A stretch of 64,000 nucleotides of DNA from Azorhizobium oxalatiphilum (GCF_014635325.1 NZ_BMCT01000009.1:124001-188000), one strand, 5' to 3'. Shown: positions 27,481-40,321, counted from the stretch's first letter. A program made the numbers and translations. Notes: generated from the sequence alone by a model not told the origin.

Positions 27481-28665
27481 ATGACCCTGCTCATGCCCCT
27501 GTCCGGCCCTGTCACCGCCTCCCGCCGCAGCGATGTGGCCCCGTTCATCGTTATGGACGTGATGGAGCATGCGGCGCGGCTGGAGGCGGCGGGGGCGCGG
27601 GTGATTCACATGGAAGTCGGCCAGCCGGCCGCGCCCGCGCCGCTCACCGCCCGCACGGCGGCAGCCGATGCGCTGGCGCGCGGGCAGGTGGGCTATACGG
27701 CGGCGCTGGGCATTCCCTCGCTGCGTGCGCGCATCGCGAAGCATTATCAGGAGCAGCATGGGGTCGAGGTTGACCCCGAGCGTGTGGTGGTGACTAACGG
27801 CTCGTCGGGCGGCTTCATCCTCGCGTTCCTCGCCCTGTTCGAGCCCGGCGACCGGGTAGCCATCGCCGCGCCCGGCTATCCGCCCTATCGCCATGTGCTT
27901 TCGGCGCTGGGCTGCGAGCCGGTGCTGATCGAGACCAGGGCCGAGGACCGCTTCGCCCTGACGCCCGAGACGTTGCGCGCCGCCCATGCGGAGAAGCCGC
28001 TGAAGGGCGTGCTGGTGGCGAGCCCCGGCAACCCCACCGGCACCATGATGGACCGTGCCGCCCTCGTGGCGCTGTATGAGGCGGCACGGGAACTGGGCCT
28101 GCGCTTTGTCTCCGACGAGATCTACCACGGGCTCGATTACGCCTTCCCGGCGGTGACGGCGGCCGAGATCGCGCCCGACGCGGTGATCATCAATTCCTTC
28201 TCGAAATACTTCTGCATGACCGGCTGGCGCGTGGGCTGGATGGTGGTGCCGGAGGGCATGGCGCGCACCATGGAGCGCCTGCAGCAGAATCTCTCCATCT
28301 CTGTGCCGACCCTGTCCCAGATAGCTGCCGAGGCGGCCTTCGACGGGCGCGAGGAGATGGACGCGGTAAAGCGCGGCTATGAGACGAACCGCCGCATCCT
28401 CGTGGAGGGGCTGCCGAAAGTGGGGCTTGAGCATTACCTGCCCGCCGACGGCGCCTTCTATTTCTATGCGGACGTCTCGCGCTTCACCGGCGATTCGCAT
28501 GCCTTCGCCACCCGTCTGCTCGACACGGTGCATGTGGCCGCAACGCCCGGCGTGGATTTCGACCCGTTCCGGGGCAAGCAGTTCCTGCGCCTGTCCTATG
28601 CCGGTTCACCGGAAGACATGCGCGAGGCCGTGGAGCGCATCGGTTCCTTCCTCGCGAAGGAGTAG
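27481..28665 (+). CDS. Class I/II pyridoxal phosphate aminotransferase
   Basis: The 394-residue protein is a fold-type I PLP enzyme. The Schiff-base lysine is in SFSKYFCMTGWRVGW near residue 240. Other motifs: SPGNPTGT near 180 and ISDEIYHGL-like VSDEIYHGL near 210. It is related to aspartate aminotransferase, but the substrate is open. It is divergent from the M48 gene. hppA follows on the same strand 121 bases later. Confidence 0.88.
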   Translation: MTLLMPLSGPVTASRRSDVAPFIVMDVMEHAARLEAAGARVIHMEVGQPAAPAPLTARTAAADALARGQVGYTAALGIPSLRARIAKHYQEQHGVEVDPERVVVTNGSSGGFILAFLALFEPGDRVAIAAPGYPPYRHVLSALGCEPVLIETRAEDRFALTPETLRAAHAEKPLKGVLVASPGNPTGTMMDRAALVALYEAARELGLRFVSDEIYHGLDYAFPAVTAAEIAPDAVIINSFSKYFCMTGWRVGWMVVPEGMARTMERLQQNLSISVPTLSQIAAEAAFDGREEMDAVKRGYETNRRILVEGLPKVGLEHYLPADGAFYFYADVSRFTGDSHAFATRLLDTVHVAATPGVDFDPFRGKQFLRLSYAGSPEDMREAVERIGSFLAKE

Positions 28666-28786
28666 TTTCTCCTTCAAATAGTACAGCACTGCTTCCGCAT
28701 TCACCGGTTGCGCCTTTGCAAGCCGCCCCTACACTCCTTCCCATAAAAACAAAGACATACCGGGACGGATACGGAAGGGTGGTACC

Positions 28787-30928
28787 ATGTTGGCATTAGT
28801 GCTGATTATCGCCTGCGGACTGTTCGCCGTGGGTTATGGCGTATGGGCCGGCCGCGCTGTCATGGCGGCCGACCCCGGTAACGCGCGCATGCAGGAGATC
28901 GCAGCCGCGATCGCCGAGGGCGCGCAGGCCTATCTGCGGCGTCAGTACGCCACCATCGGTATTGTCGGGGTGGTGATCTTCATCCTGGTCGGGGTCTTTC
29001 TCGGCTGGCTGGTGGCCATCGGCTTTGCGCTCGGCGCCATTCTTTCCGGTCTCGCCGGTTTTATCGGCATGAATGTCTCGGTGCGGGCGAACGTGCGCAC
29101 AGCGCAGGCGGCGACGAAATCGCTGGCCGGCGGGCTCGACATCGCCTTCAAGGCCGGCGCGGTCACTGGCCTGCTGGTGGCCGGCCTCGCGCTGCTGGGT
29201 GTCACCGTCTATTTCGCCATCCTCACCCGCCTCCTGGGCTATGGGCTCACCGAGCGCGTGGTGGTGGATGCGCTGGTGGCGCTGGGCTTCGGCGCCTCGC
29301 TCATTTCCATCTTCGCCCGTCTCGGCGGTGGCATCTTCACCAAGGGCGCGGACGTGGGTGGCGACCTCGTCGGCAAGGTGGAGGCCGGCATCCCCGAGGA
29401 TGATCCCCGCAACCCCGCCACCATCGCCGATAACGTGGGCGACAATGTTGGCGACTGCGCGGGCATGGCGGCGGATCTGTTCGAGACCTATGCGGTCACG
29501 GTGGTCGCCACCATGGTGCTGGCCATCATCTTCTATGCCGGCGCCCCGGCGGTACTGAACAGCCTCGTGGTCTATCCTCTGGCCATCGGCGCGGTGTGCA
29601 TCCTGACCTCGGTGGCCGGCACCTTCTTCGTGAAGCTGGGCGCCAACAATTCCATCATGGGCGCGCTCTACAAGGGCTTTGCGGCCAGCGCCGGCCTCTC
29701 TGTGTTTGCCCTGGCGCTGGTGACGGCGCTTATCACCGGCTTCGGCCCCATCGCCGGCACGGCGCTGACGGGCACGCAGCTCTTCCTCGCCGGCATCGTC
29801 GGGCTGGCGGTGACGGGGGCCATCGTTGTCATCACCGAATACTATACGGGCACCGGCTACAGGCCGGTGGTGTCCATCGCCCAGTCCTCGGTGACGGGGC
29901 ATGGCACCAACATCATCCAGGGCCTGGCGGTGTCGCTCGAATCGACCGCCCTGCCCACCCTCGTCATCATCGCGGGCATCCTGACGGCCTATGGCCTCGC
30001 CGGCCTGTTCGGCATCGCGATTGCGGCCACCACCATGCTGGCGCTGGCGGGCATGGTGGTGGCGCTGGATGCCTTCGGCCCGGTGACGGACAATGCCGGC
30101 GGCATCGCCGAGATGGCGGGCCTGCCGCCGGAGGTGCGCCACTCCACGGACGCGCTGGATGCCGTGGGTAACACCACCAAGGCCGTCACCAAGGGTTATG
30201 CCATCGGCTCGGCGGGCCTCGGCGCGCTGGTGCTGTTCGCCGCCTATAATGCGGACCTGCGCTATTTCATCTCGCAGGCCGCGCCCGGCAGCTATTTCAA
30301 TGGGGTCGCCCCCAACTTCTCGCTGGAGAATCCCTATGTGGTGGTGGGCCTGCTGTTCGGCGGCCTGCTGCCATTCCTGTTCGCCGCCATGGGCATGACG
30401 GCGGTGGGCCGGGCGGCGGGCGCCATCGTGGAGGAGGTGCGCCGGCAGTTCCGCGAGAAGCCGGGAATCATGGCTGGCACCGACAAGCCGGACTATTCCC
30501 GCGCCGTCGATCTGCTCACCCGCGCCGCCATCAAGGAGATGATTATCCCCTCACTGCTGCCGGTGCTGTCCCCCATCGTCTGCTATTTCGTCATCTATCT
30601 GGTGGCGGGTGGGGGCGCGGCAGGTAAATCGGCCGGCTTCTCGGCGGTGGGAGCCATGCTGCTGGGCGTGATCGTGACGGGGCTTTTCGTCGCCATCTCC
30701 ATGACCTCGGGCGGCGGCGCATGGGACAATGCGAAGAAGTCGTTCGAGGACGGATTCGTGGATAAGGACGGGGTGCGCCACTACAAGGGCTCGGATGCCC
30801 ACAAGGCTTCCGTGACCGGCGATACGGTCGGCGATCCCTACAAGGACACGGCCGGCCCGGCGGTGAATCCCATGATCAAGATCACCAATATCGTCGCGCT
30901 TCTGCTGCTGGCGGTGCTGGGACACTGA
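28787..30928 (+). CDS. hppA: K+-independent membrane proton-pumping pyrophosphatase
   Basis: The 713-residue, 15-16 helix protein hydrolyses pyrophosphate and pumps protons outward across the membrane. The pyrophosphate-binding region [20 protein letters not shown] and the [18 protein letters not shown] segment are intact. At the site that tells potassium dependence the sequence reads [16 protein letters not shown], with Lys in place of Ala, which marks the K+-independent class. ATG 28787 has GAAGGG upstream. Length is typical. Confidence 0.96.
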   Translation: MLALVLIIACGLFAVGYGVWAGRAVMAADPGNARMQEIAAAIAEGAQAYLRRQYATIGIVGVVIFILVGVFLGWLVAIGFALGAILSGLAGFIGMNVSVRANVRTAQAATKSLAGGLDIAFKAGAVTGLLVAGLALLGVTVYFAILTRLLGYGLTERVVVDALVALGFGASLISIFARLGGGIFTKGADVGGDLVGKVEAGIPEDDPRNPATIADNVGDNVGDCAGMAADLFETYAVTVVATMVLAIIFYAGAPAVLNSLVVYPLAIGAVCILTSVAGTFFVKLGANNSIMGALYKGFAASAGLSVFALALVTALITGFGPIAGTALTGTQLFLAGIVGLAVTGAIVVITEYYTGTGYRPVVSIAQSSVTGHGTNIIQGLAVSLESTALPTLVIIAGILTAYGLAGLFGIAIAATTMLALAGMVVALDAFGPVTDNAGGIAEMAGLPPEVRHSTDALDAVGNTTKAVTKGYAIGSAGLGALVLFAAYNADLRYFISQAAPGSYFNGVAPNFSLENPYVVVGLLFGGLLPFLFAAMGMTAVGRAAGAIVEEVRRQFREKPGIMAGTDKPDYSRAVDLLTRAAIKEMIIPSLLPVLSPIVCYFVIYLVAGGGAAGKSAGFSAVGAMLLGVIVTGLFVAISMTSGGGAWDNAKKSFEDGFVDKDGVRHYKGSDAHKASVTGDTVGDPYKDTAGPAVNPMIKITNIVALLLLAVLGH

Positions 30929-30980
30929 GTCGGCGGGGCGGGGGCTTGAGACCGGCCTCCGCCTTCTCCACATAAGGCAT

Positions 30981-31016
30981 GGCAGGGCTTTGCCACGGAT
31001 GAAGCGTGGCCTTGCC
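30981..31016 (+). terminator. Hairpin terminator after hppA
   Basis: GCCACG (30992-30997) pairs with CGTGGC (31005-31010), and GGCAGG (30981) pairs with CTTGCC (31011-31016), with one G.U pair and a bulge between the two stems. It lies 53 bases past the hppA stop. The T-tract is short, so confidence is moderate. Confidence 0.55.
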
Positions 31017-31141
31017 TTCCTTGCGCGGCCGCCCCTCGCCCAATGCAGGGCAGCGGACTTTCTTTGCGCCGTGCGATCGTGTAGGAACCGGCCGAAATGG
31101 CGCGCCTGGGCCTCTCGTCCGGCGCGAGGATGATGGAATTC

Positions 31142-31561
31142 ATGCAGACCGTTCTGATCGTCATTCACCTGTTGGTGGTGCTTGCGCTTATCGGCGTGGT
31201 CCTGATCCAGCGCTCCGAGGGCGGTGGACTGGGAATCGGCGGCGGTGGCGGCTCGGGCGGTGGCTTCTTCACCGCTCGTGGTCAGGCCAACGTGCTGACC
31301 CGCGCCACGGCGATTCTGGCCGGCGTGTTCTTCATCACCAGCCTCGGGCTGACGCTGCTGGCGGGCTGGGGCCGCGCCCCGACCTCCATCCTGGCGCCGA
31401 CCAACCAGTCGGGCCCCAGCGTCCCGAATTCGGGTGGCTCCATCCTCGACCAGATTCGCCCGCAGGGCGCGGCTCCGGGGGCGTCCGCGCCTGCGGCTCC
31501 CGCTCCGGCGACTCCTGCCCCGGCTGCGCCGTCCGGTCCCCAGGTTCCGAAGTCTCAGTGA
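31142..31561 (+). CDS. secG: Protein translocase subunit SecG
   Basis: The 139-residue protein has two membrane helices (QTVLIVIHLLVVLALIGVVL and ATAILAGVFFITSLGLTLLA) with a glycine-rich loop LQRSEGGGLGIGGGG-type sequence between them, the SecG pattern. SecG assists SecYE/SecA preprotein export. The C-terminal 40 residues are alanine-proline rich, as in other alphaproteobacteria. ATG 31142 (MQTVLIV) is chosen; 31130 and 31133 are in frame. It precedes pyrG, a common pairing. Confidence 0.92.
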   Translation: MQTVLIVIHLLVVLALIGVVLIQRSEGGGLGIGGGGGSGGGFFTARGQANVLTRATAILAGVFFITSLGLTLLAGWGRAPTSILAPTNQSGPSVPNSGGSILDQIRPQGAAPGASAPAAPAPATPAPAAPSGPQVPKSQ

Positions 31562-33301
<1,740 letters not shown>

Positions 33302-33314
33302 GGCAAAGACCCTT

Positions 33315-33341
33315 CGCCGGGCCCTCACGCGGGGCCCGGCG
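33315..33341 (+). terminator. GC-rich hairpin after pyrG
   Basis: A perfect 10-bp stem (CGCCGGGCCC/GGGCCCGGCG) with a seven-base loop lies 13 bases after the pyrG stop. It has no T-tract, so intrinsic termination is less sure. Confidence 0.6.
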
Positions 33342-33396
33342 CAATGTCGCGGCGCCTTATCGACGCTGGCGGCCCTGAAACGGGAAGGAGTACCCC

Positions 33397-34281
33397 ATGC
33401 GTCGCGGTCTTGATCACGCAGTCCATCTGGTCCGGGATCTCGATGCGGCGGGGGAAATCTACGATCTCCTTGGCTTCACGGTGGGCTCGCGCAACCAGCA
33501 TCCCTGGGGCACGCACAACCGTATCGTGCAGACGCCCGGCTTCTTCATCGAGCTGTTGCAGGTGGCCGAGCCGGCCAAGATTCCGCCCCATGACGGCGCC
33601 TTCTTCTCCTTCGGTGCCTTCTGCAAGGAGCATCTCGCCAAGCGTGGCGAGGGGCTGGCCATGCTGGTGCTGGAAGGTTCCGATCCTGCCGCCGAGAAGG
33701 CCGCCTTCGATGCGGCCGGGGCCGGTGGCTTTGATCTGTTCGACTTCTCGCGGCAGGCCCGCAAGCCCGATGGCGTGGAAGTGGAAGTGGGCTTCTCGTT
33801 GGCCTTCGCGCGCGATCCGGTGCCCTCCGACATGGGCTTCTTTACTTGCAAGCAGCGCAAGCCCGAGAATTTCTGGTCGCCGCAGATGCAGCGTCACGCC
33901 AATGGCGTGACCGGCGTGCTGGGCGTGGTGCTGGTGGCAGACAGCCCGGCTGACCATGTGAGCTTCATCGATACCTTCTCGGACTGCTCCCCGCGCCGCG
34001 CCACAGAGGCTTGGTACGTGACGCAGACCCCACGCGGCGCCATCGACATCATGACGCCGGCCCTGTTCACCGAGCGCTATGGCGTGCCGGCTCCGGCCGG
34101 GGAGGGGCTGCGCTTCGCCGCCATCCGCTTCACCACGCCGGGCGCGGCGGATCTGCGGCGTGGGCTCATGGCTCGCCGCATGATCGAGGAGCAGATCGAG
34201 GGCATCGCCGTCGTGCCGCCCCGTGCGGCGCTGGGCGCGACGCTGGTGTTCGAGCGCACGGAGGAGGCCCCTTCGGCCTGA
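33397..34281 (+). CDS. VOC-family (glyoxalase-like) protein
   Basis: The 294-residue product begins MRRGLDHAVHLVRDLDAAG, a typical vicinal oxygen chelate beta-alpha fold with a metal-ligand histidine. A second glyoxalase-like repeat occurs in the C-terminal half. The family includes dioxygenases and glyoxalases. No substrate is evident. A GGAAGGAG ribosome site lies before the ATG. It sits between pyrG and the guanidine riboswitch-sugE unit; a hairpin ends it. Confidence 0.8.
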   Translation: MRRGLDHAVHLVRDLDAAGEIYDLLGFTVGSRNQHPWGTHNRIVQTPGFFIELLQVAEPAKIPPHDGAFFSFGAFCKEHLAKRGEGLAMLVLEGSDPAAEKAAFDAAGAGGFDLFDFSRQARKPDGVEVEVGFSLAFARDPVPSDMGFFTCKQRKPENFWSPQMQRHANGVTGVLGVVLVADSPADHVSFIDTFSDCSPRRATEAWYVTQTPRGAIDIMTPALFTERYGVPAPAGEGLRFAAIRFTTPGAADLRRGLMARRMIEEQIEGIAVVPPRAALGATLVFERTEEAPSA

Positions 34282-34290
34282 GGTGACAAC

Positions 34291-34308
34291 CGCCCCTTGA
34301 ACGGGGCG
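34291..34308 (+). terminator. Short GC hairpin after VOC gene
   Basis: CGCCCC (34291-34296) pairs with GGGGCG (34303-34308) around a TTGAAC loop, 9 bases after the VOC stop. There is no T-run. It separates the VOC gene from the riboswitch. Confidence 0.4.
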
Positions 34309-34357
34309 CGGCCTGTCCCACATAGCTTTCGAGCCATCCGTCCGGCGGGTGGCTCCC

Positions 34358-34404
34358 CGGCGGACGACCGCCGCGGCATATGATCCGGCGTGGACGACCC
34401 CGCC
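34358..34404 (+). promoter_or_regulatory. Guanidine-II (mini-ykkC) riboswitch candidate
   Basis: Two adjacent hairpins each carry an ACGA loop. P1 is CGGCGG-ACGA-CCGCCG (34358-34373, six pairs). P2 is GGCGTGG-ACGA-CCCCGCC (34387-34404, six pairs and one mismatch). They are 13 bases apart, and a GGAG ribosome site follows at 34412-34415 before the sugE/gdx ATG. This is the published mini-ykkC layout: two ACGR-loop hairpins that kiss when guanidine binds and free the ribosome site. Position, loops and downstream gene all agree. Confidence 0.88.
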
Positions 34405-34423
34405 AGTAAGCGGAGTTGGATCC

Positions 34424-34744
34424 ATGGCTTGGATCATCCTGTTCGGTGCCGGCCTCATGGAAGTGGGGTGGGCCATCGGCCTCAAATATGCCGAGGGCTT
34501 CACGAAGCTCTGGCCCAGCGTCTTCACGCTGGTGAGCGCGGGCATCAGTCTCGTGCTGCTGTCCATCGCCGCCCGTGACCTGCCCATCGGCACCGCCTAT
34601 GCGGTGTGGGCGGGTATCGGCATGGTGGGCACGGTAGCGGTCGGCATCCTGTTTCTGGGCGAGTCGGCGGACGTGATGCGGCTGGTGTCCATCCTACTGA
34701 TCGGCGTCGGCATTGCCGGCCTGAAGCTGGCAACGCCCCATTAA
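34424..34744 (+). CDS. gdx: Guanidinium exporter (Gdx/SugE, SMR family)
   Basis: The 106-residue protein has four membrane helices with the catalytic Glu13 ([16 protein letters not shown]) that couples proton and substrate. The segment [16 protein letters not shown] is the Gdx/SugE subtype rather than the EmrE subtype. SMR proteins work as dual-topology dimers; Gdx exports guanidinium. The guanidine-II-like riboswitch immediately before it supports this reading. ATG 34424 lies 8 bases after GGAG. Confidence 0.92.
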   Translation: MAWIILFGAGLMEVGWAIGLKYAEGFTKLWPSVFTLVSAGISLVLLSIAARDLPIGTAYAVWAGIGMVGTVAVGILFLGESADVMRLVSILLIGVGIAGLKLATPH

Positions 34745-34890
34745 AGCCATTCCCGCAGAAGCGCTTGCGGTTCTGCAAAAGGAATTGCGACCGACCAAAG
34801 CAACATGCGTGGGCCGCGCGGCGGGTGGTTTCCCGCCGCCGGCCGTTTGGCTATGAAGCGCGTCACGTCATGACGCTTGAGGATCAGAGC

Positions 34891-35751
34891 ATGTCCGGAA
34901 CCGCCGTCGCACCACAGGCCGTGGTTGAAGTGGGCAATGTCAGCATGGGCAATGCCCTGCCGCTCACCCTCATCGCCGGCCCCTGCCAGATGGAAAGCCG
35001 CGACCATGCGCTGGAGATGGCCGCCGCCCTGAAGGAGATCGCGGTGCGGCGCGGCCTCGGGCTCATCTACAAGTCGTCCTTCGACAAGGCCAACCGCACC
35101 TCGGTGAATGCCGCCCGCGGCATGGGGCTGGAGAAGGCGCTGCCGGTGTTCGCGGAGATCCGCGAGCGCTTCGGCCTGCCCACCCTCACCGACGTGCATG
35201 AGATCGACCAGTGCGCCCCCGTGGGCGAGGTGGTGGATGTGTTGCAGATCCCCGCCTTCCTCTGCCGCCAGACCGATCTGCTGGTGGCGGCGGCGCAGAC
35301 GGGGCGCGTGGTGAATGTGAAGAAGGGCCAGTTCCTGGCGCCGTGGGACATGACCAACGTGGTCGCCAAGCTCACGCAGTCCGGCAACGGGCAGGTGCTG
35401 GTGACGGAACGCGGCGTCTCCTTCGGCTACAACACGCTGGTGTCCGACATGCGCGCGCTGCCGATCATGGCGCAGGCGACCGGCTCGCCGGTGGTGTTCG
35501 ATGCCACCCATTCGGTGCAGCAGCCGGGCGGCAAGGGGTCGTCCTCGGGCGGCCAGCGCGAGTTCGTGCCCGTGCTGGCGCGGGCGGCGGTGGCGATCGG
35601 GGTCGCGGCGGTCTTCATCGAGACCCACCCCGATCCGGACAACGCACCTTCCGATGGCCCCAACATGGTGCCCTTGAGGGATCTGGAGAAGCTGATCGCA
35701 CTTCTGCAGGAGATCGACACGGTGGCGAAGGCCAACCCGGTTTCGATCTGA
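34891..35751 (+). CDS. kdsA: 3-deoxy-8-phosphooctulonate synthase (KDO8P synthase)
   Basis: The 286-residue enzyme condenses phosphoenolpyruvate with arabinose 5-phosphate for lipopolysaccharide core Kdo. Motifs: [23 protein letters not shown]-like [33 protein letters not shown] and [12 protein letters not shown]. Length fits. ATG 34891 has GAGG eight bases upstream and is chosen over ATG 34870. A 4-base gap separates its stop from the convergent DUF1835 gene. Confidence 0.97.
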   Translation: MSGTAVAPQAVVEVGNVSMGNALPLTLIAGPCQMESRDHALEMAAALKEIAVRRGLGLIYKSSFDKANRTSVNAARGMGLEKALPVFAEIRERFGLPTLTDVHEIDQCAPVGEVVDVLQIPAFLCRQTDLLVAAAQTGRVVNVKKGQFLAPWDMTNVVAKLTQSGNGQVLVTERGVSFGYNTLVSDMRALPIMAQATGSPVVFDATHSVQQPGGKGSSSGGQREFVPVLARAAVAIGVAAVFIETHPDPDNAPSDGPNMVPLRDLEKLIALLQEIDTVAKANPVSI

Positions 35752-35755
35752 GCGT

Positions 35756-36769
35756 TCAGTTCGGCTCCACCAGCCGGCTCTTGGCGCGATCATAGCGCCA
35801 CATGGCGCCCGAATGGATGTGAGTGCCGCCCAGCCAGCGCTCGATGCCATTCTCGCAGGCATGGTCCAGCTTGCCCTTCAGCGCCGCTTCGCCCGCGGGC
35901 GTCAGCGTGATCTCGGCGCGGGCGAAGGTCCGGTAGCTGATTTCCTCCGGGCTCGGATCTTCCCGCGAGGGATCGAACGACTTGCAGTCGGAAGCCCGGA
36001 ACGGCAGGCCCTCGATCAGAGGCTCGCGGACGAAGGCGAGACCGTCGAGGCGCAGGAAGAAGGGCAGGTCGGCGAGAAACTGCGCCTCGTCCATCTTGTG
36101 CACGGCTGAGAACACCTGATGCACCTTCTGAGGTCCGGTCTCCGCCAGCCGGCGCAGGATGCGCTCTTCGGTAAGCGACAGGCCGGAGCGCGGCGCAGGC
36201 AGTTCCGCCAATGCCCGGCGTAGCGCGGGGGCGAGATGGGGCAGGGCCGTCTGATCCCGGCTGGCAAGCGCGGCCAGTGCCTTTGGGGTGGGCGCGGTGA
36301 AGGCCTCCCAGGCGGTGCGGCCCGCTTCCAGCTGAAGCGCGGTCACTGGGCTTGCGGTCTCGGCCAGCGCGCGGATGTGACCGACTTCCAGCGTGCCGAT
36401 GTAATCGTGTGCCTGCACGATCTGTACGCCGAGCCGTTCCGGCTCCAGCGCGAAGAAGTGCAGCAACTGGATCAACTGGAGCTGGTCGAACAGATCGTGC
36501 TCGAACCAGAGCTGCACCTCGCGGAAGGCGATGTGGATCTCAAGCTGGGCATCCCGTTCGGCGAAGTCGGCGCGCACACTGTCGAATTCCAGCCCCAGCG
36601 CATCCGACAGGAATTCCGCTCGCGTATCCGCCACCTGAGCGAGAGAGGGGCTGTCGGGCACCGGGCCGTCATGCAGCATGTCGCGCCAGGGCAGCAGGTG
36701 CCCCGCGATGCCGCCGGCTTTGAGCCGCTCGACGGCACTGTCGCCATTGGTGATGATCAGCCGTGCCAT
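35756..36769 (-). CDS. DUF1835/DUF3658 domain-containing protein
   Basis: The 337-residue protein begins MARLIITNGDSAVERL, the DUF1835 N-terminus, with RDMLHDGPVP and LWFEHDLFDQLQLIQLL. The C-terminal half is a DUF3658-like region with a helix-turn-helix-like part (SLTEERILRRLAETGPQKV). The family has no assigned reaction. The ribosome site AGGAAGGGG overlaps the end of queF, and the stop of queF is one base before this start codon, so the genes are translationally coupled. Confidence 0.87.
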   Translation of the reverse strand: MARLIITNGDSAVERLKAGGIAGHLLPWRDMLHDGPVPDSPSLAQVADTRAEFLSDALGLEFDSVRADFAERDAQLEIHIAFREVQLWFEHDLFDQLQLIQLLHFFALEPERLGVQIVQAHDYIGTLEVGHIRALAETASPVTALQLEAGRTAWEAFTAPTPKALAALASRDQTALPHLAPALRRALAELPAPRSGLSLTEERILRRLAETGPQKVHQVFSAVHKMDEAQFLADLPFFLRLDGLAFVREPLIEGLPFRASDCKSFDPSREDPSPEEISYRTFARAEITLTPAGEAALKGKLDHACENGIERWLGGTHIHSGAMWRYDRAKSRLVEPN

Positions 36770-36770
36770 C

Positions 36771-37223
36771 TCATCCCCTTCCTCGATAGGGCGCCACGCC
36801 CGTGTCGGGCAGCCACACGCCGCGCGGCAATTCGCCGTCCTGCCAGAACACGTCGATGGGAATGCCACCGCGCGGATACCAGTAGCCGGCGATGCGGAAG
36901 AAACGCGGCTGGAGCAGCTCGACCAGCTTCTTGCCGATGGCAACCGTGCAGTCCTCGTGGAAGGCGCCATGGTTGCGGAAGCTGGCGAGATAGAGCTTCA
37001 GCGACTTCGATTCCACGAGGTGCTGGTCGGGCACATAGTCGAGCACGAGGTGGGCGAAGTCCGGCTGGCCTGTCACCGGGCAGAGCGAGGTGAACTCGGG
37101 GGCGGTGAAGCGCGCCACGTAATTGGTGTCCGGGTGCGGATTGGGCACGCGGTCCAGCACGGCCTCCTCGGGAGAAGACGGCAGGGCGGTCTCGCGCCCG
37201 AGCTGGAGCTTGGCTTCGGTCAT
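36771..37223 (-). CDS. queF: NADPH-dependent 7-cyano-7-deazaguanine reductase
   Basis: The 150-residue enzyme reduces preQ0 to preQ1 in queuosine biosynthesis. The covalent-catalysis Cys48 and proton donor Asp55 lie in [11 protein letters not shown] with the expected spacing. The substrate motif [20 protein letters not shown] follows. Single-domain, YkvM-like length. ATG 37223 has AAGGA six bases upstream. No preQ1 riboswitch was recognised in the leader. It is followed by the DUF1835 gene, one base later. Confidence 0.95.
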   Translation of the reverse strand: MTEAKLQLGRETALPSSPEEAVLDRVPNPHPDTNYVARFTAPEFTSLCPVTGQPDFAHLVLDYVPDQHLVESKSLKLYLASFRNHGAFHEDCTVAIGKKLVELLQPRFFRIAGYWYPRGGIPIDVFWQDGELPRGVWLPDTGVAPYRGRG

Positions 37224-37444
37224 CATCGGTCCTTGGATGCGGTTTGAGCGTCCCGGCGCTTCCTGATCCCTGATCGGCGCATGCGAGAGGCGCCATTTTT
37301 TGGGCAGCTTAGCGCAAATTTCGGGCCTGTGCGCGTGAGCCGGCTCCACATCACAAACCCCTTACCAGAGGCGGCGGGACGGGTTAGAAGCGGCCCGCTC
37401 CGTTTCGAGCCGCCGGGGCGGCGGCTTCAGCTTTGGGCAGATGA

Positions 37445-38743
<1,299 letters not shown>

Positions 38744-38785
38744 GTCTAGGCCCCCATGACGGCGGGTTCGCCCGCACATTTTTGG

Positions 38786-38813
38786 AAATGCCCCGGCTTG
38801 TCCGGGGCATTTT
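38786..38813 (+). terminator. Rho-independent terminator after eno
   Basis: An 11-bp stem (AAATGCCCCGG/CCGGGGCATTT) with a CTTGT loop is followed by TTTTC, 42 bases past the eno stop. Confidence 0.85.
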
Positions 38814-38920
38814 CATTTGGGTGACGGTGAAGGCGGCGTGGTGGTGATCGGCCCTGCGCGAGGTAGGCTTGGGGATGCTGTCCTGAAGGTTACGGTCAGC
38901 GTCATCGATGGGAGGTCCGC

Positions 38921-39589
38921 ATGGGGCTGCAGTTCGGCATTCTGGTTTTTCCCAATGTCCAGCAACTGGATCTGACGGGACCTTATGAGGTGTTCGCCTC
39001 TACCCCGGGCGCGCAGGTGCATCTGATCTGGAAGGACCGCAGCCCGCTGACCGCTTCGACCGGCCTGGCCCTCACCCCCACGACCACCTTTGCCGACTGC
39101 CCGGAGCTCGATGTCCTGTGCGTGCCCGGCGGCGCTGGCGTCAATCCGCTGATGGAAGACGAGACGGTGCTGGCCTTCCTGCGCGAGCGGGCACCGGGTG
39201 TGCGCTATCTCACATCTGTCTGCACCGGCTCTCTGGTGCTCGGGGCGGCGGGCCTCTTGAAGGGCAGGAAGGCCACCTCGCACTGGGCCGCGCATGATCT
39301 GCTCGGCAGCTTCGGAGCGATCCCCACCAAGGGGCGCGTGGTGCGGGACGGAAACCTGATCACGGCCGGAGGCGTCACCAGCGGCATCGATTTCGGCCTG
39401 ACGGTGGTGGCGGAGCTGCTCGGGCCGGAGGCTGCGCAACTCATCCAGCTCTCGCTCGAATATGCCCCCACGCCGCCCTTCAGCGCCGGAACACCGGACG
39501 AGGCGCCGGCCGAGATCGTCCAGCTTGCGCGCGAACGGATGAAGGGCTCTCGCGCGGCGCGGGAGGAGATCGTCGCGCGGATCACCTGA
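38921..39589 (+). CDS. DJ-1/PfpI-family protein (isonitrile hydratase-like)
   Basis: The 222-residue protein has the DJ-1/PfpI fold: FGILVFPNVQQLDLTGP start, CVPGGAGVNPL, and nucleophile elbow SVCTGSLVLGAAGLLKGRKATSHW with Cys near residue 101. It closely resembles isonitrile hydratase InhA and the AraC-associated GATase1 domain; it lacks a DNA-binding domain. Substrate is uncertain. ATG 38921 has GGAGG ten bases upstream. It converges on the TSUP gene. Confidence 0.87.
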   Translation: MGLQFGILVFPNVQQLDLTGPYEVFASTPGAQVHLIWKDRSPLTASTGLALTPTTTFADCPELDVLCVPGGAGVNPLMEDETVLAFLRERAPGVRYLTSVCTGSLVLGAAGLLKGRKATSHWAAHDLLGSFGAIPTKGRVVRDGNLITAGGVTSGIDFGLTVVAELLGPEAAQLIQLSLEYAPTPPFSAGTPDEAPAEIVQLARERMKGSRAAREEIVARIT

Positions 39590-39598
39590 AGCGGGTGC

Positions 39599-40321
39599 TC
39601 AGCTGAACAGCAGGACCAGCGCGCTGATGGCGGAAACGCCCAGCAGCGCTGCCCGCATGATCTGCCGGTTCAGCACGCGGGCGATGGGCACGCCGATGAG
39701 GCTACCCAGAAGGGCGCCCGGCGTGACGAGCAGGCCCTGCAACAGGCTCTCCCAGCCGAACAGGCCCACGGCGGCCTGCGCAGTGATGGAGAGGCTGGCG
39801 CCCACGAGGAAGAAGGCGCCCAGCAGCGCGCGGATGCGGCTCGCCTCCTCATTCTGCAGCACCACCGCCATCGGTGGCCCGTGCATGCCCGACATGGTGC
39901 CGATGAAGCCGCCCAGCGCGGCGCCCGTCACCAATGCGCGCGGCGTCATGCGCACTCCGGCGCCGATGACGCTCACCAGCACCGCCAGCAGGATGGCCAC
40001 GCCGAAGATGGTGCGGAAGGCCTCGCGTGGGATGAATGCCAGCGCGATGCCGCCGCAGACCGTACCCACCAGCAGGCCGGCGATGCACAGGCCCACAGAG
40101 GCCCGGTCGAGGGCATGCCGCTCCCGCCAGGCCATGGCGAAGGACAGGCTGAGGGCCGACACCAGCATGGGGCCGGGCACGAAGCTGGGCGCGACGAGGC
40201 TCAGCAGCGGGACCGCCAGCAGTCCCAGCCCGGTGCCGAAGCCGGCCTGAAAGGCGGAGGCCATGGTGATGATGGCGATGGCGAGCGCCAGCACGGGGAG
40301 GGAGGTGGCGGCGATGGTCAC
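39599..40321 (-). CDS. TSUP-family permease (TauE/SafE)
   Basis: The 240-residue protein has seven or eight membrane segments and the family motif GLGLLAVPLLSLVAPSFVPGP with ASAFQAGFGTGLG. TSUP proteins export sulfite or other sulfur and organic anions. The frame is open from GTG 40402, but GTG 40321 sits directly before the first membrane helix and is preferred. The start is uncertain. It converges on the DJ-1/PfpI gene with 9 bases between stops. Confidence 0.85.
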   Translation of the reverse strand: MTIAATSLPVLALAIAIITMASAFQAGFGTGLGLLAVPLLSLVAPSFVPGPMLVSALSLSFAMAWRERHALDRASVGLCIAGLLVGTVCGGIALAFIPREAFRTIFGVAILLAVLVSVIGAGVRMTPRALVTGAALGGFIGTMSGMHGPPMAVVLQNEEASRIRALLGAFFLVGASLSITAQAAVGLFGWESLLQGLLVTPGALLGSLIGVPIARVLNRQIMRAALLGVSAISALVLLFS

